A DNA stretch of 55,823 nucleotides from Cladosporium sp. IMV 00045 (taxonomy: Eukaryota; Ascomycota; Dothideomycetes; Cladosporiales; Cladosporiaceae): assembly GCA_001931905.2 (NCBI GenBank), contig MSJI02000738.1, forward strand, positions 1-55,823, in the 5' to 3' direction. A program made the translations under genes and the position numbers. Positions 33,018 to 45,241 of this stretch are shown in pieces. Under the pieces are notes generated by a model. It ran no database searches. It saw only the letters and a list, made by a program, of their open reading frames with translations, and was not told the DNA's origin. How positions within the stretch are numbered: the first letter of the stretch is position 1; each line of letters begins with the position of its first letter.

Positions 33018-34900
33018 ATGGCAGGCCAAGGCGCTGGCCCTTCAAGACGGAGCCATACCAAAAGCCGGAAAGGCTGCAAGACTTGCAAGCGAAGACATAT
33101 TCGATGCGATGAAACCTTTCCTCAGTGGTTCGTCCACCATATGACTTTCCATCCGTACTCTTACTAAACATTCTTCAGCCGCAATTGCACGAAACACCAG
33201 GTTCGTTGCGACTACATGGAAAGCATGGGATCAGACGTACAAAGCCAAGGCGGCAGCCCAGAGCAACTGCCGCTGGTTTTCACTCCTGGCACAGAAAGTC
33301 GAGTAGAACTTTGGCAGCAGACTGGGAGCTTTCCATATCCTGATCTAAACGTGTTTCCTCCTCCATCAACACAGGAACATTCGAAAACCGAGCTGCGACT
33401 GATGCATCATCTTTCGTCCATCTCCAACGACCTACTCCTCAACAGTTGCAACAACTTGACCTTATGGACACACAAACTCCCCAAGTCAGTGGAATCTTTA
33501 CGAGCGGAGGCCGATCAAACGCTTCTTTTTATTTCCTATATTAAGTGCGGCTCGCTAACAAAGTTTGCCTTAGGTTCCTGAGCATTGCTTCCTCGTATCC
33601 TTACGTAATGCATGCACTCCTATCTTTCTCCGCGAATCATTTAGCATGGACGCAATCATCCCCCGAAACTCGAAATCTACAAATCCACCATGGCTCAATT
33701 GCATTGCGTGGCCTGCATGAGGCCATTGGGGGGTTTTCGCCAGCGAATGCAGACGCGATCCTTGCTGCTTCACTACTGATGCTATGGCAAGCAACTGACT
33801 GGTCGGTCTTCGAATTTCGATCAATGAGACGAAGCTAATACTTCATGCAGGCGCAGTTGGTCGTCATTGAGGGCAGGTGTCCAATCGGTGTGTTAATTCA
33901 GAGGCGTAACATCGACTTCAAGACTAACGTGCATTAGGTGCTCAACGCAATGCAAAGCTGGAAACACGAGTCCGTGTTCAGAGAACTCATCGCCGAAGAG
34001 GATCTGGTTGCCGAATCATTTCGCGCACATCGACGACGTGCAAGCATCAGCATAGCCGATCGGGCAGGCATACTACAGAGCGTCATTCAATCGCTGCAAA
34101 GATTACAATATGGCCTTGTAGGCTTGGACATGGAATCGTACTGGGTGGAACAGCTGCTGTCTTACCTCCAGCAGCTTCAAGCAACACCCCCAGCGCAAAC
34201 TCCGGACGAACAATTCACGCAATCGTATCTGCTGCGGAAATGGCTGTTCTGGGTGCCAGTATCACTTCTTCAAAGACAAAGCGGCAAAGGACCGGCGATG
34301 TTGACGCTCGCACATTTCTACGCTGCGTCGCTGACTCTCGAGCCGCTTTTCCCTGACTTGGGCCCATCGTTTGTTTCGGCATTAGCATTGCCAGCACTGG
34401 ACAACATCGTGAACGTCACAACAGCGATGCGCTCGGAGCAGGGCCTGGACAGCGCCTCGTCAGAAATCGCTTCTCTCATGCAGTTCCCTCAACAGGCAGC
34501 GTACCGTTACCGCGCCCAACTTTTGCAAAGCGCAACTGGCGTATCAATGCAGCCCACTCCAGTCGCAGCCTACAGCTTCAATCCCGAGCTGATCAACTAC
34601 GCCTCTACTGGTAACCTCAGCCCGGCCTTTGCACCCTCGACACCACACTACGCGCCCTCAGCCTCAGCCTCAGCATCCAGCTCAAGCACACCATTCCTCG
34701 AAGTCCCCTCATCTCAGATCAGCCAAACCGGTTTTGGCTACGGCACGAGTTCCTGGGGCGCCATGCCCTCGCCCGGCTTCCCCTCGCAGGCCTACGCTTC
34801 CGGCCTGGAAGGAGACATGTACGACGTGAGCGGCCTGTCGCTCGGCGCTGCCCAGGACTTCCGCGGCGGGTTCGTATCCCCGCAACCTATATGGACCTAA
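33018..34900 (+). CDS. Zn2Cys6 transcription factor, sterol-uptake-regulator-like
   Basis: Five exons (33018-33127, 33179-33484, 33574-33801, 33851-33878, 33938-34900) give 544 aa with an uninterrupted frame. The binuclear zinc cluster lies at about 20-50: SRKGCKTCKRRHIRCDE, then PQCRNCTKHQVRCDY (C-x2-C-x6-C-x6-C-x2-C-x6-C), split by intron 1. The regulatory domain follows: RLMHHLSSISNDLLL, a join LPK-FLSIASSYPYVMHALLSF, ASLLMLWQATDW, then a 28-nt exon giving RSWSSLRAG. The C-terminal 100 residues are Ser/Ala/Pro-rich, as in activation domains. Donor 4 must be GTCCAA at 33879 to keep the frame, which is non-consensus. The zinc-cluster type resembles Upc2-like regulators; targets are unknown. 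Confidence 0.8.
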
Positions 34901-36008
34901 GACGTCTTTATCGAATTTTTTTGTTTGTCAACTCAAGAACTAAGCGATGCGGTTTTTTTCCAGGACACCCAGCGGTGATTTAGAGCACTCTACACAGTAC
35001 CAGCAGCATTATCCGGGATTTTGAGGCTCTTAAGAGAGATCGGAGGGACTCAGGGTGGAATTTGAGACAAGCATGGGCGACAACGGGACCATCTACGACG
35101 CGACACTGCGAAAAAGAGTTTCGAACCACAGCCAGATACGCCGTCTTACGCCGTCTTTACCAAATGGACCGAATGAAGATCGACTGCAAAGAGACCGAGT
35201 CTCATACAGTACACACCACAGTAACGGCGGCACGAATCTCCAGCATTCAGAAAACGATTCCCTATTGATCGTACAGAACACGGCCACCAAGAAAAGGACA
35301 AGAGAGAGCGCAGGAAGACGAGTACTGCTTAGGAGCGATTGCATTACCACCACCACCACCACCACCACCACAAACAGCTTGCATTGTACGGCGTTTCAGG
35401 CATCGAGCGGGAATTTACAAAAGCATGAGAGGAAGGGACATTTTGATTTTCAGATGGTTCATCAACATTGGCATGGCGTACACACACTGTTTCGACGATG
35501 ACGATCGGTTTTCGAATCGCTACGATGCATCGACATTCCGTCTTAAAGCCGTCAGCAGAGCTCGGGAGATGCGAGAGGTGAAACGAATCTTCTTAATCTG
35601 TTTTGTTTTGCTTTCACGCCAAACCTTCGGGAAGGTATCACGATGATGACATGAATTCGATTCTGTTTTACATTCCGTTTTGAATTTGCATGTATGATAA
35701 GATTTCCGCGGTCTGAAAGACGGAGTGGCTTCGTTGAGTTTTCGCAATTGTGATAGTCACAATGCTAACGCAAATGTTCAGGACGAGGACTTTCAATGAC
35801 TGTTTTACCTTGAACCTTTCGTTTCACTGTCACCGTTTGAGTTCTACTGTTGAGCATCAACATCGTCCCTTGAGTTGATTGCAATGCAATATGTTTCGTA
35901 TCAGAAAAAAATTCAGTGGCTCGACCATCAAAACAAGGGTAATTGAATCAACTCATTCATTCATCGCCCATCAAACCCTTACTCCAACCCAAAGACCCCA
36001 ACACGACC
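34901..36008. other. convergent intergenic region
   Basis: Here the regulator (plus) and adenine deaminase (minus) end tail to tail. It holds a trinucleotide repeat at 35346-35372 and an open frame of 148 codons (35055-35501) that runs through that repeat and is not protein-like. I see no gene. Confidence 0.5.
35346..35372 (+). repeat. (ACC)9 microsatellite
   Basis: About nine uninterrupted ACC units, in the 3' flank of the Zn2Cys6 gene. A simple length-variable repeat. Confidence 0.9.
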
Positions 36009-37076
36009 TCACTTCCCCTCCCAACTCCCAAGCACCTCCTCCAACCTCTTCACCATCTCCCACTTCCTCTCCTCCCCACACCAGCTCCCTTGAATCGCAT
36101 TCCGACAAATCTTCTCCCAATCCCCGACCCCCAGCCCAAAAGCCTCCTGCACAGCGAGGTAATTGCTCAGAATGTAATTATCCCCAAAATACGCCGGATC
36201 GTCGCTGTTGATCGAGAACCTCACACCAGCGTCCAGAAATTCGCGGATGGGAAGCTCGCTGACATCCTTGACGCCGCGCAGGAAAACGTTGCTGATCGGG
36301 CAGAGAGTGAGCAAATTCCCGTCGCGCGCGATGCGAGCCAGCAGCTCGGGGTCTTCAGGCAGGCGACGGCCGTGGTCGATGCGCTCGACGTTCAGCACGT
36401 CCAGAGCGCCGCGGATGTAGGCGGGGGGCGCTTCTTCGCCCGCGTGCGCGGTCAGGCGCAGGTCGAGCGCTGCGGCTTTGCGGTAGATTTGCTCGAAGGC
36501 CTCGGGCGGGAAGCCCTTCTCGCTGGAGTCGAGGCCGATGCCCCTGACGGCGCCGGAGCGGAAACTGGCCTGCAGCGCTTCGAGTTCGAAGGTCTGCTCG
36601 CTCTCTTGCACGGGCAGGTGGCGCAGGAAGCAGCAGATCAGTTCGCTGGTGACGCCGAGCTCGCGCGCGGCGCGGGTTCGAGCTGCGCTGAAACCGGCCA
36701 GGACGGTGTCGTAGCTCACGCCGCGGGAGAGGTGGGCTTGGGGATCGAAGAAGACGTCGGCGTGCCAGACGCCGTCGTGCGCGGCGTGCTGGAAGTAGTC
36801 CATCGCTAAGGCTTCGAAGTCTTCGGCGGTGATGAGCACGCTCATGCCAATGTAGTAGTAGTGGAGGAAGTCGTTGAGGTCGGAGAAGGAGCGGTAGCGT
36901 TCGCTCAGAGAGGCTGGAGAGGCGAAGGCGCTGTCTTCATTGGTTGGGAGGGAGATGTTGTTCTTTTTCGCGAGGGCGAACAGGAGTTCTGGTGTTAGAG
37001 CGCCTTCCAGATGGATGTGGTGCTCGCATTTTGGCAGGAGAGGTAGGAGGTCGTTCACAGGCTTTGATTCGCACAT
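36009..37076 (-). CDS. AAH1: adenine deaminase
   Basis: One exon encodes 355 aa from ATG 37076, just before the conserved start LPKCEHHIHLEGAL. Zinc ligands and catalytic residues are visible: H20 and H22 (HIHLEG), H211 and E214 (HAGEE), H235 (ERIDHGRRL) and D292/D293 (SINSDDPAYFG). The fungal adenine-deaminase features ICCFLRHLPVQES, GIGLDSSE, LTLCPISNVFLRGV and NYLAVQEAFGL separate it from adenosine deaminases. It hydrolyses adenine to hypoxanthine in purine salvage, in cytosol and nucleus. Length matches yeast Aah1 (about 347 aa). The frame is open 60 codons further upstream without conserved sequence, so the shorter start is preferred. Confidence 0.9.
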   Translation of the reverse strand: MCESKPVNDLLPLLPKCEHHIHLEGALTPELLFALAKKNNISLPTNEDSAFASPASLSERYRSFSDLNDFLHYYYIGMSVLITAEDFEALAMDYFQHAAHDGVWHADVFFDPQAHLSRGVSYDTVLAGFSAARTRAARELGVTSELICCFLRHLPVQESEQTFELEALQASFRSGAVRGIGLDSSEKGFPPEAFEQIYRKAAALDLRLTAHAGEEAPPAYIRGALDVLNVERIDHGRRLPEDPELLARIARDGNLLTLCPISNVFLRGVKDVSELPIREFLDAGVRFSINSDDPAYFGDNYILSNYLAVQEAFGLGVGDWEKICRNAIQGSWCGEERKWEMVKRLEEVLGSWEGK

Positions 37077-40000
37077 GATGTCCAATGGAAGCCAGGTGTT
37101 GTCGACGAATCGAAGGAGTGTAGTCGCGATGTCCAGTAGGTCAATTTCAGCAACTGTATGTCTATTGAAATTTTGCCCAAAGATACTATAGCATTGGTTG
37201 CTTGGTTTCAGAAAATGTATTTGAGTCTGACTCATGAAAACACTGCCGGTGCCCGATAACCCCAAGTAAAGTTATGGATTTTCTTTTTGGTCTGGCCATT
37301 TGACCGTATCTTTCATGTCAGACAACCATTCTGATCACTCGTTTTGCGTATTCACCATTGGAGTGGATTTCGAAAAGATACAATCACAGCACAGCCCTGG
37401 CCATCGGTGGGCTCCGATCATGTATGTGAGGTAGTCTGTGGATTGGTGAGGCGAGCAGAAACGCCAACGACGGGCCATGCGCAACAGTGAACATAGCGTG
37501 ATTTTTGGTGCCAAATTCGGTATCAGCGTTTTCTGTTCGGAGAATTGAATCCTGCGAGGTGAGCGAGAGGCACATGTACCATCGTACTACTGTACATGTA
37601 TACTCCCACAGTCGATCGGCTTGAGCTCCAACGAATCGCTTTACAACGGCCGGTTCTGCCCGGACAGATCTGCAGCCCACAGCTTGCAGCGGTATGTTCC
37701 GTGAGCGACATTCCTGACGTCAGATATGACTGAACCGCCCTTGACCGCGTAGATTGCGTTGGAATCGAAATTGCTCTTGGTGTCTTCCGGCCGCCCGCTG
37801 CCGTTTCGGGCCGGTGTCGCGAAGAAGTTTCCACTTTGCTGGTAGAACGCACTGGCTGAGCTCGACTCGGGGTAGAAAACAGGACAGAGAACAACGAAGA
37901 CGCCACTTTGCGGGACATACCGCCGAGGAATGCACGCTCTTGCGCAGGGCCTGAGGAAGCTCGTCAGTGGCTTCGCGAGACTACTGTAGGCCCATGGTGT
38001 CCGCCAAACTGAATCGGGGAAACGTGTGATGTTCTTGGAGGGCCTTTGTGACAATCAGAGCTTGTGGTGTCGAAAACTCCTGGTGAACACGTGAAGACAA
38101 GCTGCGAGTCTATTGTCCGCGAGGCTTAGCTGTGAGGGTTTATATTAAGTGATCAGCAAGTCCAGCATGAGATGAAGGGCCGATTGTTGAGCTTCTTCGT
38201 GGCTGCCCGAGCTGCCTTCCCATTTTGCAGAAGAGGCAAGAAATAGCAAGAGCTGCAGGTGATAGCAGGGTCGATCAGCGACAAAGACGGCCTAGGTGGT
38301 GAGGTTTGACAATTTCGTACAGAGTACTGGCCCAGCGCCACGCAGCCAATAGGCCCGGATGCAAAAAGCGTTCGGAGACCAGGCTGAATCCGCGGACAGA
38401 ACCCCGAAGGGCCTAGGCGCGGCGGGAGAACCATGAGTCCATGAGTGGGCACAAGCTTACGAAAGATCAGCGCTCGCGAGATAATCAGCCCTACATGGGT
38501 GAAACAGCGATGGCAAACAGTGTTTTCTTTCAGGGTGGACTCGCAACGGGCGTGCTTAGTGCTGCCCAACCCACAAAGATCGCCTGCGAGTCTAATAACA
38601 CGCCCCTCACCAGCGTTCTTATTGCTTTGTCCGTCTGAGCTGCGATGCCGCAAAACCCGCAGTGGCCGCGATCCCGCATCCGCACAATCGTCAATCCGAC
38701 GAGAGACACTGCATGCCGATTCATGAAGTCGCCGGGATGCGAGCGAGTGTCACGCCCTGCGACTCTGCGCACGTGGCTTTGATTGGGGCCAATACCTTCG
38801 CCAAGCAGGATTCGGAGCGCCACTAGCGGCATTTCCAAGAGTATATGCTTGTATGAAGGCTCACGAGGCCGGTGCCTTAGTTGCGTTCTTTTTAATCTAA
38901 GATAACGCGGAGGCAGAATTTGTATTTCCCACGCGATGAAACCTTTTGGCGCAGGAGAGCCACGAGGTCGTATTTCGCAAAGCATAAGCTTGGGGAAGTG
39001 CTGGTTCGATGCTGCGCCCCAAACGCGCGGATGGAAGATCTTCTCTAAGCAACCTGTGTGCGGATCACTGCCAGGAGGTGTTACCACCCAGCCGGCGCTA
39101 TTCCCTGTGGTAGAACATTGATTCGGGTGTGTCTTTTCGACTGTGCATCTCATGATCTGTCTGATCAGGTGGTCGTGTCGAGCGTGTCAGGCATTGCGCA
39201 AGAACGTTGGCTGTATAGGCGCGCGAGACGGCAGCAGGGCCGCAGGAATCGTGTTTGGCAAGAAACGCCGTAGGCGCTGGCAGCAGAGCCATGACCATCT
39301 CGGCCATGTGTCCCACGGCACGCTCGTCGTCACACATAGTCGTGCTTGTGCGCCTGGCTCGCTACATGCCGAGGCACGCACGTCAAAGCACGGCAGAGGG
39401 CTCGAGGGCTGACAAGGCAAGCTCCGTCGAAACGATCGGGTTGGCTCGCCTGAAAGGGGGAGCCTTCTGGAAGGGATAAAGGCTTCGTCCCGTCTTCACT
39501 ACCCGAGCTGTTCCCGTTGCTAAGGTTCTCGCCGCGCCGGTCATGGAAGACCTTGACCAGGGTTCTCGCGTGCTGAAAGTCGATGCGCCAGTAGAGCGAT
39601 GCACAAATACTAGATAGGTCGGCTGTCCGTGATACTAGCGTCCCTGGCCCGCCTTAGGCCACGTTGAGGGCTGACGCAGCTCAGGGAGCGTGTCAGCGCC
39701 AAGCGGCAGTGCACTACTCCAATGGTGGGAAGAATCGGCAGAGGCTCCCTTGGGGCCCACTCCTCTACTTCTGCTACAGACGTCCGCGAGAGTATCGCGC
39801 TCAGATCAGGCGCGAAGTGCGCACCTTGGGCGTGAAGTGAGATCCAGGCGGGAAGGGATCGTCTTTCGGTACATCGGCCGGCAAGGGCGTGGAGGTCGAG
39901 AAGCGCGTGCCTCGACGGGTTGGATGCTTTTCGCTCAGCCAGACGGCCATTCAGGTCAACCTTGGCGGCGGCCGGCAGTTAATGGAGACTGCACAGGTGC

Positions 40001-41832
40001 ATGATATCAAGCGGTATAGGCGCTGCAAGGCTGGCACACTCTGGCAAGACAGCCGACCAGAGATCCAATGACGGGAGCCGGGTGGGCACAAACCCTGACA
40101 TGGGAAGATATTGATGAGCGTGCGCACTGGCACGACTGGCACGAGTGGTGCACTGGTGACATGCCTCCATGCCTGGGCTGCTGGGCTGCTGGGTGGAATT
40201 CCTAATTATCGATTATTGCCCCATTTGCCCCTCGGTTGAAGGCAAGCCACCGGACAGCCCTAGAGTGTCACTCCTAATGCTCGGGTCGCTCGCGCTCGTC
40301 GATAGGCTCTGCACCATCTCCACAATCGGTTCCTGCACCGGCCATAACGACGACGCCTTGGACGGCCTTGAATGGAGCTTGGGAGCGGCAATCCCTTGCT
40401 GCGGTTCGCCGTAACCGCAACCGGGCTCGGTCGTCGCGTGGTAGCGGTGCTCCGGTGGTAGGAGGTATGTAAGAGGCAGCGGGAGAGTGGCTCGAGTGGA
40501 TGTTGGTCGTGGTGATAGAAGCCGTGGCAGTAGTGTGATGGGCGCGCTCGCATGGCTTCTCGCCAAAAGATCAACTGCCAGCAGAGAGCACCGTCGTTAC
40601 CTGTTAGTCCCTATGGTCCGTTATGCCTAATGCTAGCTCGTTGGCACGTCTGATGCATCATCCAGCTCAGGCCCGTCCGTTCGACGGCACTCGGAGGCCG
40701 CGCCACCTCGTCTGCCCTGTCCTGTCTCTGTGTGTCTCCCGGCACAGGAACTCTAATCCACCCTTAACAGCTATTACACTTCCTAGTGGGCGAGGCAGCG
40801 AGGGTGAGGACTAGTGAGCGAGAAAAGAATAGGCCCATCTCTCGCCAGCGCATCCCACGTTGCTTGTCTCGTCTCGTCGGTCCATCCGTCCATTCTCCAT
40901 CATTCATTCATTCATTCATCCATCCATCCTTCATCCGATGCCACTGCTGTCGTCGCCGCTGCTGAGCACTACTGTTGCCGCTGCCACTGCTACCTCTCCG
41001 ACTGCTGCGGTCTTCTGACGTCTCGACGCCTTCGTGCTTGTTTTCTCCATCTCGCACCGCCCAGAGCACGGCAGCAACCTACAGATCCGTGGCTTTTCGT
41101 GCGTGCCACCCACCCCTGCATTCGCTGCTCCAATCACCGGTCCTCCAACCACATCCTGAAATCTAGCCCTCTCTTCTGCTGCGCCTGCGGATCTTTGGCG
41201 CATGAGGCAGGTGTCCTTGCTGCACCCCGTAGCCTCGCTGTGGCTTGAACCCATTGCATCCTCGCGCCTCGACGTCCTCCCACGTTTCCCACCCACGACC
41301 CTCCTGCTGCCCAGGTACCAGAGACTATTCCATATCCCCGGTCGATCACGAGCCCACACTATCGCCCATTCGTCAACAACGCCTGCAATTCCTCCTCTTT
41401 ACCTACACCGTTGCAGCACCTCTCCTGCAGAGTCCCTGCCGCCGCCGTCGGTCCTCCACGCCAGACACCATTCCTCGAACTGGCCGTTGAGAATTGCTTT
41501 TTTTTTTTCTTCCAACGACCTCCCATCTCAGGATTTGATACTGGCGTTGCTAAATTCTCCTTTCGACCGTCTGGGCTCCGTCTACCACACCGAGCGAAGC
41601 CATTGGGAAACGGTCTCCACGGCCTAAAGACATCCCGCATTCGCCGCCACATTCGTTTTTGCTGCAGCAATCCTTCGTAAGCGGTTGCTGTCAAGTGCCG
41701 CTTGCCTAGCATCTGATTTGACGCCACTCGCAAGACGAAGCACCTATCGACAGACCACAACATCGACTTTGACTATTGGTTCCTATGCAATCTCGCGACT
41801 GAATCGTTTCAACATCAAAGACTTCATTCACT
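37077..41832. other. 4.8-kb gene-poor interval upstream of a Zn2Cys6 gene
   Basis: No convincing gene. One minus-strand frame at 37641-38054 has protein-like sequence near its end (SGNFFATPARNGSGRPED, SNAIYAVKGGSVISDVRN) but lacks an ATG; it may be a relic exon. A minus frame at 38530-39153 lacks conserved features. From about 40.6 kb the DNA becomes pyrimidine-rich with tetranucleotide repeats, fitting a long 5' leader for the regulator at 41833. Confidence 0.45.
40896..40936 (+). repeat. CATT/CATC tetranucleotide repeat
   Basis: Tandem CATT units (40901-40919) run into CATC units (to about 40930). They lie in the probable leader or promoter of the downstream regulator. Confidence 0.85.
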
Positions 41833-44500
41833 ATGGATGCCGGTGGACGCCGCGCGCCACCGACGCATTCACCCAGCGGTACCAACACCTACGAATCGTC
41901 AGTGTCATCACAACCTTCCCCTCAAAGCACACTGCAGTCAACACCCGTGGGCTATAACCCCGCCGTAGCTGGATCTTACCCGACACTGAGAACGGCGTCT
42001 CCTGGTCAGAATCACGCGCCGGCTCAACCAAACGGTATGGCTCCGCCGTATTCTTATTCGCCCTCTCAGGGACCTCCAATCGCTCTGGCCCCGCCTCCGA
42101 TGATACACGAGCAACAATACATGCCTAGCGACTCAGTCATGCCTACACCGGGAATCTCTCCGACACACCCTTCCGCATCAGCGGCGGCAGCACTGTCCGC
42201 ACAAAAACGTGCCTATCGTCAACGACGTAAGGATCCTAGTTGCGATGCCTGCAGAGAGCGCAAAGTCAAATGTGATGCGACGGACATGTCTAGCTGCTCA
42301 GAATGTTCGAGCCGCAGTGTCAAGTGTCAGTTCACCAAGGAGACGAATCGCCGGATGTCATCTATCAAACAGGTCCAGGATCTCGAAAAGCAGCTTGCTT
42401 CGGCAAAGCAGCAAATCAGTCAAATGAAATCATCGGCTCATGAAATAACCCCGTCCGAATCAGAAAATAATCCGGCCCTTGTTCCCTCCTTGAACCTACC
42501 CGAGTCTGGATCCCGAGAACCTAAGCTGGCAGCCCCGATTATGAGCAATTTCGATGGCGTTCGACAAAATCTACGCAATTTCGGCAGAGGCATCTTCAAA
42601 CCGCCACCTCCTTACCGGCAGAATGGTCCACCTACCAGATATCCCCACGACGACGTACCTTTGCCTCCAAAGCATGTGGCCGACCGACTCCTGTCGCATT
42701 ACCACGGATCCGTACACGTTTATGCACCTCATCTGCACTGGCCAACATTTCAGCGACAATGCGACGACCTATATCGTGCGGGAACTCTGAAGGGTGTTGA
42801 CTACATATGGGTTGCTGTGTTTTTCGCCGTGCTGGCATGTGGCACTTTGATGGATCGTCCTGGAAGCAGTACCGCACCTGAAACGGAAGGCGCCAAATTT
42901 ATACAGCTCAGTATGAGGAGCATCGATTTCACCAACGACGATTTGACTCTGGATCATGTGCGAGTGAATTTACTATTCAGCATATATCACATGGAAATGA
43001 ACGTCAGATCGACCGGACGTGTCTGGCTTGCGGCTGCTATGAATATTGCACAGGACCTTGGGCTGTACAGCGATCGTGGACCGTATGGGCCATTCGAAGC
43101 GGAGATTAGAAAGCGTATCTGGTGGAGTCTGTACACTTGGGACAGGTAGGTTGATTTGAGAAGGAACAAGAACAGGTTATGTTCATTTCGCTAACCCCAC
43201 GCTCAGAGTCGTCTCACTTGAAACAGGCAAACCGCTCCACATCACCGACGAAGACTGTGAAGTTGGCGAGCCAATGCCTCTGGACGACGAGTATATTCAG
43301 CCCAACGGCACAATCACGCAGCCACCTTCGCCACCAACACCCAACGGCATGATCGCCGTCATCCCCGTGGTTCGCATCACAGCATCCATCAAGAAAACAC
43401 TCAAATCACGGACCATTACCATAGCGACACTAAACACCTACGACGAGCACTTCCGAGTCATCATGGCCTCCTACCCAGACCCCTTTGCAATCCACTCGAC
43501 CGCCGAACTGGACCCACGCCTCCTTACAGCTGCCTGCGCCCTGCAAACCTCTCGCTTCCTCTTATACCGACACAACCTCTCACCCGCCTGCCGCCGCGCC
43601 GAGCGCTGCGACGCTCTCGACCGTCTCGTCTCCGTCGCGCAAGACACCGCCCTCTACGTCCACCGATCCTTCAACCCCAACCACGCGAGCAGCTGGGGCG
43701 CGCGCCTGCGCACCATGGCGCCGGCCTTCTACTGCGCGCACATCTGGCGCTGCCTGCTCGTCCTCTGCTTTCGCGCCGAGTACTCCGCGGCCCTGACGCT
43801 GCTGCAAGTCAGCGCCGCCGTTGGCGACCTGCGCCAGAACAACATGGCCTGCGGCCGCCACCTCAGCTTCTTCCTGGAGAAACTGTACGAGCGCCTGCGC
43901 GCCGGCGCGTCGCAGCAACAGCTCGAGAACGACGAGGAGATGCTCGCGTACGTCTCGGGAGACATGCAGGGGCTGGGCGAGAGCGCGTGGGTGTGGGCGG
44001 GCTCCGAGCCCAAATCCGCTTCGCCCATCACGAGCTCGAGCGCCGATGCACCTTCGTCCGCTGCCGCTGCCGGATACCAGCTGACGCCGCACGAGCTGCA
44101 CGACTGGCCCGGCTGGGAAGCCATCCAGCGCATGCTCACGCAGCTGCTGCACGACTCGCAGCAGGCGCAGGCGCAGCAGCACCAGCACCAGCACCAGCAC
44201 CAGCACCAGCAGCGAGCCCCACCACCGCCTCACTTCGCCGCTCCATCGCCGTACCCGCCAATGACGACGACCGGCGCGCCGCCTTCGCTGCCACCTCTCG
44301 GACCACCGCCACAGCAGCAACAGACACCGCAACACCTCGCGCCCACACCTCTGCAAACCGGCGGCTCCGTCAGTCCCGCGCCGAGCAGTTCGCATTCACA
44401 TTCGAGCGGCAACGGGAACAGCAGTGGAGGAGGTGGCGGCGGGAGCGCGAGTGGAATTGGAGGCAGCAGTAGCAGGATCAGCATTAAGGATATCATGTGA
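41833..44500 (+). CDS. Zn2Cys6 transcription factor with fungal-specific regulatory domain
   Basis: Exons 41833-43145 and 43207-44500 join across a 61-bp intron (CAG/GTAGGT donor, GCTAAC branch site) to give 868 aa. Residues 1-125 are Pro/Ser-rich. The zinc cluster at about 135-165 reads DPSCDACRERKVKCDATDMS then SCSECSSRSVKCQF, followed directly by a coiled coil (KQVQDLEKQLASAKQQISQM) for dimerisation. The fungal_trans regulatory domain starts about 270 (VPLPPKHVADRLLSHYHGSV, VYAPHLHWPTFQRQCDDLY) and includes RIWWSLYTWDR split by the intron, then KPLHITDEDCEVGEP. The last 150 residues are rich in Gln, His, Pro and Gly (CAG/CAC repeats at 44170-44210). Target genes cannot be deduced. Confidence 0.85.
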
Positions 44501-45241
44501 TCGACCACAATCTCGGAGTCAATTGCAAACGAATTGAGTCAGGCAGGGATAGTGAAAGAAAGAGGGAGAGGGAGGCGGCTAAGGCACGAAGGCGGGCACA
44601 CCAGGTTTTCTTTTTTGGGACAAAAATTTTCCTTCGATTCATTTCTTCTTCTGCTCGTTTTGAACGGGTTTGGCATTTAGCGCTGGGGAAGGAAGGGCCT
44701 AGAGAAACCAAAAATCGGGGGAAGGGGAGCGCCAACAAAAAAGCTGTTTAGCACGGCGTTGTGGGAGTTTTCGTTCATTTCTGCTGATTTTCTCTTTTTC
44801 TTATTTCTTTTGTCTTTCCCGCTTTCTTTTCGATTGTTTTTACTTTTCCTCAGAGCCAGCCCATTCTGGCTGGTCTAATACCAAATATCGGTGGTCGGAA
44901 TGGCCGGAAGCCTGCGATTTGGATGGAGCTGGTCGCGACATTCCGTGTAGCATAGAAGGGTAATGTCGGGAGAGGAATGATCGTGGCTTTGGCCACGGTT
45001 GGGGGCATGTATGCGGGCATAGCTGTAATGAAGGGAAAAAAAAGTTGGTACAATTTTCGGCAGTGTTGCTGGAAAGCCGAGAAATCAAAGCATTTGAAAC
45101 ATCAATATGATTTTCTACTAAATAACGTTCTGTCATAGGTACTGTGGGCCGAAGCCAGTCTCATGTTCACTCGCAACGCCTGAACCACAAGGCTTCACAC
45201 GTCATGCTACACCGATCATATCGAACTTGTCATTTCGTACC
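44501..45241. other. convergent intergenic region
   Basis: The regulator (plus) and glutamate decarboxylase (minus) converge here. A short minus-strand frame at 44850-45020 (56 codons) is Pro-rich and somewhat protein-like but has no recognisable feature. No RNA gene seen. Confidence 0.45.

Noticed and set aside
38530..39153. 207-codon minus-strand frame
   Set aside because: No recognisable motif, Arg/Pro/Gly-rich, other frames equally open; not supportable as a gene.
43580..44395. 271-codon minus-strand frame over the second regulator
   Set aside because: Arg/Leu/Val-rich antisense shadow of the GC-rich C-terminal coding region.
44850..45020. 56-codon minus-strand frame, Pro-rich
   Set aside because: Some protein-like character but too short, without homology I recognise; probably 3' flank of glutamate decarboxylase.
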